Shown piece by piece: positions 39,764 to 46,849 of a stretch of 64,000 bases of DNA. The stretch's first letter is position 1. Each line of letters opens with the position of its first letter. This DNA is from a virus: the IMG/VR virus record IMGVR_UViG_3300042563_002067, positions 62,001 through 126,000 of that record, one strand, 5' to 3'. Both the position numbers and the translations under genes were made by a program. The notes under the pieces were generated by a model that was not told where the DNA came from, did not search any database, and saw nothing but the letters and a program-made list of their open reading frames with translations.

Positions 39764-41635
39764 ATGGGAGCATTATTAGAATCAGGATTAGTTGGTAACA
39801 TCGGGTTAAAACACCTTAAAGTTATCAAAGAAGACACAATCAACAAATGGGATAAATTAGGATTCCTAGAAGGTCTTAAAGGACACATGAGAGAAAACGT
39901 AGCTCAGTTATATGAGAACCAAGCGTCTTTCTTAATAAACGAAGCTACAGGTGAAGGTTCAAACGGTTCATTCGAAACGGTTGTATTCCCTATCGTAAGA
40001 AGAGTATTCTCTAAATTACTTGCGAATGAAATCGTATCAGTACAAGCTATGAACTTACCAATCGGTAAATTGTTCTTCTTCGTACCTAAAATTCAAGGTT
40101 ACCAATCAGGTCAAGAAACTATCTTAGGAACTCAATTAGGTGGTGGTACTCACTACGGACCAATTGGTGCGGCTGATGGACAAACTGCGGCTGATGGTCA
40201 ATCAGGAGCTGGTTACACAGGAGCAAACGCATTCAAGAAAAATCTTTATGATTTATTCTATGAAGGAAACGAAGGTCAATTAGACCCTCCAGGATTGTTT
40301 GACTACTCTAAAGGACAATGGTCGGCAGTTACTAAACCAACAACAGTTATGGTTTGGTCAAATGGTAGTTTAGTTGTTGCTGACGCAACTGCATTAGCTA
40401 ACCAATTCAATGGAAAAAACATTAGAAAAGTAATCGTAGCATTATCAGGATTCACAACTGCTGGTACAGGTAAATTAATCGGACCAGACGGTAATGAAGT
40501 TGATACTGAAACTTTCTTATCTGATTTAAGAATCTACAGTGATTCTACAACTGCATGGACTTCAACAACATCACCTTGTAGTGTTGTAAGTGGGTCTACC
40601 GGAATAAACTCATTATTGTTTAGAGTTGTTACTCAACAATATGGTGAAGGTATCGTTTCAGGATTAAACGGAAGAGGAACTACATCATTTGCAACTACAG
40701 GTAATAACGGTACTTACAATGATACTTGTTCTCCTGCAGGAATCATCTACTTAGAAGTTGATTTATCTTGTCCAACTTGTCCTTCTTGTGGTGACACATT
40801 AGACGGTTATACAGGAACAACTATCGGAGTATTACCATCAACTGGGTTTACTGCTGTTTACAGACGTTACGCTGATATGGAATTTGAAGATAAAATCGGT
40901 GAGGTTTCTTTCGAATTAGATTCAGTTACTGTATCTGTTACAGAAAGAAAATTAAGAGCACAATGGTCTCCTGAGTTAGCTCAAGACGTTGCAGCTTTCC
41001 ACAACATCGATGCTGAGGCTGAATTAACAGCTTTATTATCTGAACAAGTTGCGGCTGAAATCGACCGTGAAATCTTAAGAGATTTACGTAAAGGTGCGGC
41101 ATGGAACTTACGTTGGGATTACAATGGTTGGAGAAGAATCTCTTCAACAACAAACTATACACAAAAAGATTGGAACCAAACTTTGATTACTGCAATTAAC
41201 CAATTGTCAGCACAAATCCACAAATCTACTTTAAGAGGTGGAGCTAACTGGATTGTAGTATCTTCTGAGGTTTCAGCGATTATGGATGACTTAGAATACT
41301 TCCACGTATCTAATGCTTCACCTGAACAAGACCAATATAATATGGGTATTGAAAGAGTTGGAACATTAGCAGGACGTTACCAAGTATATCGTGACCCTTA
41401 CTTCCCAGCTAACCAAGTGTTAATTGGACACAAAGGAACATCGTTACTTGATACAGGATACATCTACGCTCCGTATGTACCATTACAATTAACACCTACA
41501 ATGTACAACCCATTCAACTTTACACCGATTAAAGGTATAATGACTCGTTACGCGAAAAAGATGGTGAATAATAGATTTTACGGCAGAATTACTGTAGATG
41601 GTGTTAGAACATTCGATTTAAGAGAATTGAGATAA
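39764..41635 (+). CDS. Major capsid protein, T4 gp23-like
   Basis: This 623-residue protein is the gp23-type HK97-fold shell protein. The N-terminal 60 residues are a delta domain ending in SFLINE|ATGEG, a prohead-protease site; then comes FETVVFPIVRRVFSKLLANEIVSVQAMNLPIGKLFFFVPK, the N-arm and start of the fold. ADMEFEDKIGEVSFELDSVTVSVTERKLRAQWSPELAQD and LTALLSEQVAAEIDREILRDL are strong gp23 blocks. Residues about 130-350 hold an inserted domain with a CPTCPSCG cluster, not typical of T4. Length exceeds T4 gp23 (521). The gene is followed by a terminator. Confidence 0.95.
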   Translation: MGALLESGLVGNIGLKHLKVIKEDTINKWDKLGFLEGLKGHMRENVAQLYENQASFLINEATGEGSNGSFETVVFPIVRRVFSKLLANEIVSVQAMNLPIGKLFFFVPKIQGYQSGQETILGTQLGGGTHYGPIGAADGQTAADGQSGAGYTGANAFKKNLYDLFYEGNEGQLDPPGLFDYSKGQWSAVTKPTTVMVWSNGSLVVADATALANQFNGKNIRKVIVALSGFTTAGTGKLIGPDGNEVDTETFLSDLRIYSDSTTAWTSTTSPCSVVSGSTGINSLLFRVVTQQYGEGIVSGLNGRGTTSFATTGNNGTYNDTCSPAGIIYLEVDLSCPTCPSCGDTLDGYTGTTIGVLPSTGFTAVYRRYADMEFEDKIGEVSFELDSVTVSVTERKLRAQWSPELAQDVAAFHNIDAEAELTALLSEQVAAEIDREILRDLRKGAAWNLRWDYNGWRRISSTTNYTQKDWNQTLITAINQLSAQIHKSTLRGGANWIVVSSEVSAIMDDLEYFHVSNASPEQDQYNMGIERVGTLAGRYQVYRDPYFPANQVLIGHKGTSLLDTGYIYAPYVPLQLTPTMYNPFNFTPIKGIMTRYAKKMVNNRFYGRITVDGVRTFDLRELR

Positions 41636-41657
41636 TCAAAATCTTAAAATATTTAAC

Positions 41658-41686
41658 AAAAAGGGACTATATGTCCCTTTTTTTTA
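41658..41686 (+). terminator. Terminator after major capsid gene
   Basis: AAAAGGGAC-TATAT-GTCCCTTTT with a long T-run, 23 bases past the stop. Confidence 0.9.
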
Positions 41687-41718
41687 TGTATATTTGTAAA
41701 CAATCAAGTTTATGGTTG

Positions 41719-41726
41719 TATTTATA
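41719..41726 (+). promoter_or_regulatory. TATTTATA late element, four bases before an ATG
   Basis: TATTTATA is followed by ATAT and the ATG of the HNH endonuclease at 41731; a leaderless message is predicted. Confidence 0.6.
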
Positions 41727-41730
41727 ATAT

Positions 41731-42411
41731 ATGAAGAAAATACTATTAGAAAAATCAGTTGTTGATGAAATTTTGAGATTATATAATGATGAGATGTTAG
41801 GCTCTCCATCTATATCTGAAAAATTAAATATTAACAAACAAGTTGTGTTACGAACATTAAAAGAAAATGGTGCTATTGTCGGTATCTCCGGTAGAAAATA
41901 TAAGGGTGGGAAATCTGAATCAGATAAACGACATTATCTTAAAAATAGAGAAAAACGATTACAATATTTTTCTGATTGGCAAAAAGATAATAGAGACCGT
42001 CTAAATGATTACCATCAAAAATGGAGAGAAAAAAATATTGATAAACATAGAGAATATAAACGTAAGTATGAAAAACATCGTAAAGATACTGACCCCCTCT
42101 ATAAACTAATCACCAATTTCAGAACTGCAATATGGACAGTATTAAAAGAAAGTAATGTAGACAAATATGGACATTACTTTGATGTTCTACAATATAGTCC
42201 GGAGGAATTGATTAATCATTTAGAAAAACAATTTAAGGATGATATGACGTGGGATAACTATGGAATTTGGCACGTGGACCATAAACTACCAATTACATCT
42301 TTTGATATACAAGAGATGGGTGACGAGGAATTTATGAGATGTTGGTGTTTGGATAACCTTCAACCAATGTGGGGTGAGGAGAATATTCGTAAATCAAATA
42401 AAGTTTTTTAA
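41731..42411 (+). CDS. HNH homing-type endonuclease
   Basis: This 226-residue protein has an N-terminal helix-turn-helix-like segment (MLGSPSISEKLNINKQVVLRTLKENGA), a basic Arg/Lys/Tyr-rich middle (YHQKWREKNIDKHREYKRKYEKHRK) and a C-terminal HNH domain: WHVDHKLPITSFDI, then CWCLDNLQPMWGEENIRKSNK with the HNH Asp-His, Asn and final Asn/Lys. Proteins of this design are common free-standing mobile genes in phages and often sit beside conserved genes such as the capsid gene, as here. It may act as an intergenic homing endonuclease or as a packaging-associated nuclease; homing is the simpler view. Confidence 0.85.
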   Translation: MKKILLEKSVVDEILRLYNDEMLGSPSISEKLNINKQVVLRTLKENGAIVGISGRKYKGGKSESDKRHYLKNREKRLQYFSDWQKDNRDRLNDYHQKWREKNIDKHREYKRKYEKHRKDTDPLYKLITNFRTAIWTVLKESNVDKYGHYFDVLQYSPEELINHLEKQFKDDMTWDNYGIWHVDHKLPITSFDIQEMGDEEFMRCWCLDNLQPMWGEENIRKSNKVF

Positions 42412-42420
42412 ATACTGAGG

Positions 42421-42428
42421 TATTTATA
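42421..42428 (+). promoter_or_regulatory. TATTTATA late-promoter-like element
   Basis: TATTTATATAAAAAG lies 13 bases before the ATG at 42442. Confidence 0.55.
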
Positions 42429-42441
42429 TAAAAAGAAAAAT

Positions 42442-43584
42442 ATGAACAATTTATTTGAGATATCGAGTGAGGAAAGAAGTAGAATATTAAATCTTCACGA
42501 GAGTGCAACAAAACGACAATATTTAACGTTAGAACAGGTTGTTCAACCCCAATATCATTCGACAACTACATCAAAATCGACTAACACTACTTTTCCGGTT
42601 CAAAATGTTGGTGATAAATTTGCTTATGGTCAGGTTGATTCTCCAAATGTTAAGTCAAAAATAATTTCATTAAAACCTCAAATTGATAAATTTATCAAGG
42701 ATGATGGTGGTAAAAATTTTGTTATAACTATTACTGCAGGGGAATCTAATGTTACGAATCCAAAAGGATTTGAAGAAAAGGGTAGTTTAGCATTGGCGAG
42801 AGCTAATTCTGTGAAAGGGTATTTTGAAGAAGTATTTCAAGATTTAATTAAAAATGGTGTTTTAACTATTAAAGTTCCTACAGATGTTAGTCAAGTATCT
42901 TTAGGTAAAACACCATATGATAAGACTAAAGGTGATAATAAAAATCCTGATAAGATTAAATTATATAGTGGTGAGCAATTTGTAAACTTTACTATCACAG
43001 GTAGTGGTTCAAAGTGTAATTTTGTTTTAGATGTTGAAGCTGGTCAAGGGGACCCTAATTTAGATTATGTAACAACTGATGAGATTTTAGAAGGTAAAGG
43101 GGAAGTTACATTTACTCCGGGACAGATTCCGGATAGATTGGTTATTATGGATAGTCAGGGTAAAATAGAAACGGACACAGGGTATATTACGGGTGACGTT
43201 AGTAAATACCCGGATTGGAAATATACTCCACTATATGTTTATCTTTTAACTTTGGTAAGTCAAACTAACCCGGTTGCGGTTTCAGGTAGTGAAATATTAA
43301 CGATAACAGTTACAGATTATGCTGATTTGGTTAAACAATTATTGAATGACCCCAATTCACGTAGTTATCAAAAAATGGGTAGTGAGATAGAACCGGGGTT
43401 AAAAGCTATGGCGGGTATGATTAAAAAAGGGCGAACAGAGTTTGTTATTTATAAATTATCGAATGCGGGAACCACAGTTCAATTTGATTCACCAAATAAT
43501 GATAAAAAAATCAAAGTATATTCACCTATTGGAACCGGAACAATTAAAACAGGTTACGGGTTAGTAGGTCGTTGTATTAATTAA
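42442..43584 (+). CDS. Leader-bearing protein with OmpA-like domain, 380 aa
   Basis: The N-terminus MNNLFEISSEERSRILNLHE and SATKRQYLTLE|Q repeats the leader seen at 11029 with few changes. Residues about 60-130 (SLKPQIDKFIKDDGGKNFVI, then EEKGSLALARANSVKGYFEEV) resemble an OmpA C-terminal peptidoglycan-binding domain, in which a run of RAxxVxxYL follows a strand. The C-terminal 200 residues are beta-rich. I infer a virion protein with cell-wall affinity, packed in the head by its leader. The gene converges with the small secreted protein gene on the other strand and overlaps it by eight bases. Confidence 0.6.
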   Translation: MNNLFEISSEERSRILNLHESATKRQYLTLEQVVQPQYHSTTTSKSTNTTFPVQNVGDKFAYGQVDSPNVKSKIISLKPQIDKFIKDDGGKNFVITITAGESNVTNPKGFEEKGSLALARANSVKGYFEEVFQDLIKNGVLTIKVPTDVSQVSLGKTPYDKTKGDNKNPDKIKLYSGEQFVNFTITGSGSKCNFVLDVEAGQGDPNLDYVTTDEILEGKGEVTFTPGQIPDRLVIMDSQGKIETDTGYITGDVSKYPDWKYTPLYVYLLTLVSQTNPVAVSGSEILTITVTDYADLVKQLLNDPNSRSYQKMGSEIEPGLKAMAGMIKKGRTEFVIYKLSNAGTTVQFDSPNNDKKIKVYSPIGTGTIKTGYGLVGRCIN

Positions 43585-43825
43585 TTCGTTTTGAACTAAT
43601 TAACTCATAAGTTAATTTATTATCTTTTGCGTAGGCAATATAGGTTTTGATAGTATCGTTTTTAGTAATTTTCATTATAGAAAAAACTTTTTTGTTATAA
43701 ACTTTAGATAACGAATCCATCAAGACGTTGGCATCTTTGTCAATGTCTTTTGTTTTTGGTTTAACTTGAGCCACAGAGGTTAATGTTCCGATAAGTAATA
43801 ACGATAATAAGAATAACTTTTTCAT
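43577..43825 (-). CDS. Small secreted protein with signal peptide, 82 aa
   Basis: MKKLFLLSLLLIGTLTSVAQ is a typical flavobacterial signal peptide, with likely cleavage after VAQ. The mature 60 residues are Lys- and Asp-rich (VKPKTKDIDKDANVLMDSL). The minus-strand upstream region has a TATATTTG promoter-like element near 43845-43855. It should be exported to the periplasm of the infected cell. Function unknown; the expression pattern suggests early or middle use. Confidence 0.7.
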   Translation of the reverse strand: MKKLFLLSLLLIGTLTSVAQVKPKTKDIDKDANVLMDSLSKVYNKKVFSIMKITKNDTIKTYIAYAKDNKLTYELISSKRIN

Positions 43826-43887
43826 AGTGTTTGTGTTTTGTTTGACAAATATAAATATAATATTTTAACTGCCAAAATTTTTATATA

Positions 43888-43915
43888 AAAAAAGACGTTA
43901 TTCTACGTCTTTTTC
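43888..43915 (-). terminator. Terminator of the 74-residue minus-strand gene
   Basis: AAAAAGACGT and ACGTCTTTTT pair around TATTCT, with T-runs on both strands; it overlaps the end of the gene at 43898. Confidence 0.8.
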
Positions 43916-44122
43916 TTTTTTGGCGGTTACTCTAATTGCTTTTGATAATACTTCACATTCTCCTAATGAGAATATTCCGGATTGATATGCGTATTTAACG
44001 GCTTGGGTTAGATAGTATATTCCGTGTTCTTTATCCATAGTTTCAAGTATGGCATCTAAGTGTTCTTCAGATTGGATTGGTATTGATTCAAATAGCTTTC
44101 CGAATAATTGAGGTTCTTCCAT
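43898..44122 (-). CDS. Small acidic helical protein, 74 aa
   Basis: The protein MEEPQLFGKLFESIPIQSEEH is acidic and helical. The ATG at 44122 is chosen because it follows an A-rich leader; a longer frame upstream would run through the divergent promoter and neighbouring gene. It is divergent from the metallopeptidase gene; the two starts are 30 bases apart and share the ATATTTATAAGTAT element. The C-terminus ends in basic KKEKDVE. Family not recognised. Confidence 0.6.
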   Translation of the reverse strand: MEEPQLFGKLFESIPIQSEEHLDAILETMDKEHGIYYLTQAVKYAYQSGIFSLGECEVLSKAIRVTAKKEKDVE

Positions 44123-44139
44123 TTTTTTAATTTGTTTGA

Positions 44140-44147
44140 TATTTATA
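44140..44147 (+). promoter_or_regulatory. TATTTATA element in a divergent gap, five bases before an ATG
   Basis: TATTTATA is followed by AGTAT and the ATG at 44153. Because the element is nearly palindromic (TATAAATA on the other strand), it may also serve the divergent gene at 44122. Confidence 0.55.
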
Positions 44148-44152
44148 AGTAT

Positions 44153-45382
44153 ATGAACAAAAATAACAAAATACAGATTAAAGAGGCTACCGGAGAGAGT
44201 GGAACTAGAGGTTCGTTTATAGCACCTCTTCAAGTGGGTATTAGAAAATTCAAAAAATCTCAAATGGGTCCGTTTACGACATCGGTATCTAAGTATGATA
44301 ATCCTGAATTGGAATTTGATAGTTATGATGGTTCGATGGATGAAACAAAGAAACAGATTAAGAAGATAGAGGGGAAGGCAAGAAAGGTAACTAATTATAT
44401 GACGAAACACCCTGATTCGACCAATAGTGATGAAGAGGGTAACAACATTAATCAAACACCCGGTAAGAAAAATTTAAAAGTTGTTCCAATTAAAGAAAAT
44501 ACGTTGGCTAGTAATGCCGGTGAATACAATGGTCCAATTGAGTTAGGATTAAAAAAATGGAGAAAGACTGAATTATTTCCTTTTAGTATTGATGTTGATA
44601 ATCACCATAATAAAAAAGCTAAAGGTAAACATATAAAAAATAATGTTGAACGTGTTATTGGTATGTGGGAGAAAGGTGTTGACGGAAGTTATGATATAGA
44701 CACACACGACGTTCATACGGTTAAAGAATGGGTTGAGATAACCGAAGGCACCATATTGGGAGATATTGTCCCAAATGGACTAAAAATGTCCTCTAATTAC
44801 GACAGAGTTATTGATAAGTTTAGAAAGGATATTCCTGAGGATAAAATGAAGGAATATGATTTGATTTCTGAGAAGATAAAAGATTTTGTTCAAGATAGGG
44901 GATATGTTATAAAAGTATTGAATTCTTGTAACACCGGATTTAAAGGGGTTAGAACAAATAAGGCAATTATTTTATGTTCACCTGAAATGTTTCCAAATTT
45001 TGCATCATTTGTTTATATTTTATTCCACGAATTAAGGCACGAACAACAGATGAGTGAATTTGATTTGAAGGATTCCTATATGGGGGATATTGAGGATTTT
45101 GAGGAATTTTATAAAATCTATTGGGATATGGAAATGGATGCCGATAATTACGGTAAGGATTGGGTTAAAAAAATTGGTGATGTGTTAAAATTGCCTGAGG
45201 ATGTTTATTATCTAGATAATATGATTAAAAATTATCCATCAATGTCAAATATGGTTAGACAAATGACATCACACCTACACAGAGAAATACAAACCTTAAA
45301 GAGTCGAGGAATGACGTATACGGACATTAGTGACTTGGATATCGTTAAGAAACACTTACAGAGTCTTGAAGATATGTTTTAA
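44153..45382 (+). CDS. HExxH metallopeptidase with duplicated N-terminal unit, 409 aa
   Basis: The C-terminal half has FHELRHEQQM (about residue 300), a zinc HExxH motif with a following Glu/Asp-rich helix, and looks like a small gluzincin/minigluzincin domain. The N-terminal 150 residues contain two diverged copies of one unit: IKEATGESGTRGSFIAPLQV with GIRKFKKSQMGPFTTSV, and IKENTLASNAGEYNGPIELG with LKKWRKTELFPFSIDV. Each copy opens with IKE, a possible prohead-protease site; the first, IKE|ATGE, has the same downstream residues as the capsid site. An injected or head-internal peptidase is plausible. The ATG at 44153 is preferred; an upstream in-frame codon lies in the opposite gene. Confidence 0.7.
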   Translation: MNKNNKIQIKEATGESGTRGSFIAPLQVGIRKFKKSQMGPFTTSVSKYDNPELEFDSYDGSMDETKKQIKKIEGKARKVTNYMTKHPDSTNSDEEGNNINQTPGKKNLKVVPIKENTLASNAGEYNGPIELGLKKWRKTELFPFSIDVDNHHNKKAKGKHIKNNVERVIGMWEKGVDGSYDIDTHDVHTVKEWVEITEGTILGDIVPNGLKMSSNYDRVIDKFRKDIPEDKMKEYDLISEKIKDFVQDRGYVIKVLNSCNTGFKGVRTNKAIILCSPEMFPNFASFVYILFHELRHEQQMSEFDLKDSYMGDIEDFEEFYKIYWDMEMDADNYGKDWVKKIGDVLKLPEDVYYLDNMIKNYPSMSNMVRQMTSHLHREIQTLKSRGMTYTDISDLDIVKKHLQSLEDMF

Positions 45383-45387
45383 ATAAC

Positions 45388-45415
45388 AAACCCCTACTCA
45401 ACAGTGGGGGTTTTT
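45388..45415. terminator. Bidirectional terminator
   Basis: AAACCCCTACT-CAAC-AGTGGGGGTTT pairs over 11 bases (one G-T) between convergent genes; the minus-strand gene ends inside it. Confidence 0.9.
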
Positions 45416-45837
45416 GATTTAATTAAGATTCTATTCTTTAATTTTGATAATGAATGTTCCACTTGGGATTTCATTTGTTCAATACGTTGCATTCTATTTT
45501 GTTGCACTTTGTTATCATACATATTGGACATTTTCTTCCAATCTCTATCAGTAAGGGGGATATTACTATAATAACAAACGTGATTGATTATTGTAATTTT
45601 TTTATCGTCTAAGATAATGAATACACCTAATTTTTTATTTTCTATAATTCTATGGTCAGATAGTGGAGCAATTTCATAAATGGAATTGGAATGTCGTAAG
45701 ACATTACGGAAAATAAATTTACAATCATTGATATCCGCCAATCTTCCCGGGTCAACAACATCGTATAATATCTGTAACTCTAATAGTTTCTTTCTAACAG
45801 CTCTACGTTTTAATTTTCGTTTTATGTATTTTATCAT
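45394..45837 (-). CDS. Hypothetical basic protein, 147 aa
   Basis: The protein starts MIKYIKRKLKRRAVRKKLLELQ, a strongly basic amphipathic helix, and continues with a beta-rich part (KLGVFIILDDKKITIINHVCYYSNIPL) and a helical tail. A TATCTTTG element about 25 bases upstream on the minus strand suggests a host-type promoter. No family is recognised; the basic start could bind membrane or nucleic acid. Confidence 0.65.
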   Translation of the reverse strand: MIKYIKRKLKRRAVRKKLLELQILYDVVDPGRLADINDCKFIFRNVLRHSNSIYEIAPLSDHRIIENKKLGVFIILDDKKITIINHVCYYSNIPLTDRDWKKMSNMYDNKVQQNRMQRIEQMKSQVEHSLSKLKNRILIKSKTPTVE

Positions 45838-45915
45838 ATCTTTAGTGAATTATCGGACAAAGATACGTAAAAATTTTATATATAAAAAAATAATTTGATA
45901 AAAAAAAGGAGAAAA

Positions 45916-46194
45916 TTAAATTCCTCCTTTATTTTTTGCTTTATCTAAGTAGTCATAAGCTCTATCTCCATACATTTCATATATTTTTTTGAAGAATTGT
46001 GCGGGGTTTTTTCTTATGTATCTAAGAACATCATTTGGGATATACGAACCGTATTTGTCACCAAAGATTGATTTGACTTGTCTCTCTCTATCACTCGTTG
46101 GTCTATTAACATCGGATGAGTAATCTTGTTCAGACATTACTTTTTTAATAATGTTTGATAAATCTGATTCTGAAAGTTTAACTACCTTACCCAT
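45916..46194 (-). CDS. Leader-bearing small protein, 92 aa
   Basis: MGKVVKLSESDLSNIIKKVMSE|Q is a short leader ending in MSE|Q, the same cleavage-like ending as in the proteins at 11029, 11851 and 12525, although the helical part differs. The remaining 70 residues (RERQVKSIFGDKYGSYIPND, then RKNPAQFFKKIYEMYGDRAY) are basic and helical. It is probably a small internal head protein. Confidence 0.6.
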   Translation of the reverse strand: MGKVVKLSESDLSNIIKKVMSEQDYSSDVNRPTSDRERQVKSIFGDKYGSYIPNDVLRYIRKNPAQFFKKIYEMYGDRAYDYLDKAKNKGGI

Positions 46195-46197
46195 AAC

Positions 46198-46803
46198 TTA
46201 CGAATTTAATCCATTCATTCCACCAAGTTCGATTGCATCTAGTAAGACAACTGCCTTACCATACGCGTTTGTCCAAGTTGGGTGGGGTGGGACAACTGTT
46301 ATAGTGTTACCACTACAATCAAGTACACACATAATTGTTTCTGTTCCTGCGGATATAGGTGGTGGTGATACACAATTTTCACAATCTAAAAAGGGACCTG
46401 AATAGTAATAATAATTTGTTTCACCCGAATTAGTTAACCCATCAAAAGTTACGCAAAATGGTGTTCCTCTACCAAATTGTATTTCATAAGTACTACCTGA
46501 TGTGGGAGCACCAAAGTAACTACAAAATTCAGTTGGGTCTATATTAATCTCTTCTAATGTACCACATCGTATAAATTTAAAATTTAAATCCACTGTGGTC
46601 TCACTTAAACACTCACAACAATCTGTATATGATATCCCCAAGGTTACCCCTATAGTTGGAGGGTTAGACGTTTCTACCCCAACAGTAGCACAAAATCCTA
46701 TCTCGTCAATAGAATACCCTACTGTTTCTCCCACTGTTAACGTTATTGCAGAAACAATGTATTCCTCATTAGTTAAACAATCATTTATAATATAATTTGC
46801 CAT
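46198..46803 (-). CDS. Cys-rich virion protein, 201 aa
   Basis: The protein is beta-rich and Cys-rich: YTDCCECLSET, FIRCGTLEE, DPTEFCSYFG, DCENCVSPPP and MCVLDCSGN. Its DCCEC and Pro-rich CVSPPPI features resemble the Cys modules of the adhesin-like proteins at 22456 and 30511. A TATTTATA element (46837-46844 on the minus strand) precedes it. A tail or fibre-associated structural role is likely; the family is not named. Confidence 0.6.
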   Translation of the reverse strand: MANYIINDCLTNEEYIVSAITLTVGETVGYSIDEIGFCATVGVETSNPPTIGVTLGISYTDCCECLSETTVDLNFKFIRCGTLEEINIDPTEFCSYFGAPTSGSTYEIQFGRGTPFCVTFDGLTNSGETNYYYYSGPFLDCENCVSPPPISAGTETIMCVLDCSGNTITVVPPHPTWTNAYGKAVVLLDAIELGGMNGLNS

Positions 46804-46836
46804 ATATTTTGTATTATTTTTTTTTTAGTTTTTATT

Positions 46837-46844
46837 TATAAATA
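46837..46844 (-). promoter_or_regulatory. TATTTATA late-promoter-like element (minus)
   Basis: On the minus strand GATATTTATAAATAAAAAC lies about 34 bases before the ATG at 46803. Confidence 0.55.
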
Positions 46845-46849
46845 TCTTA

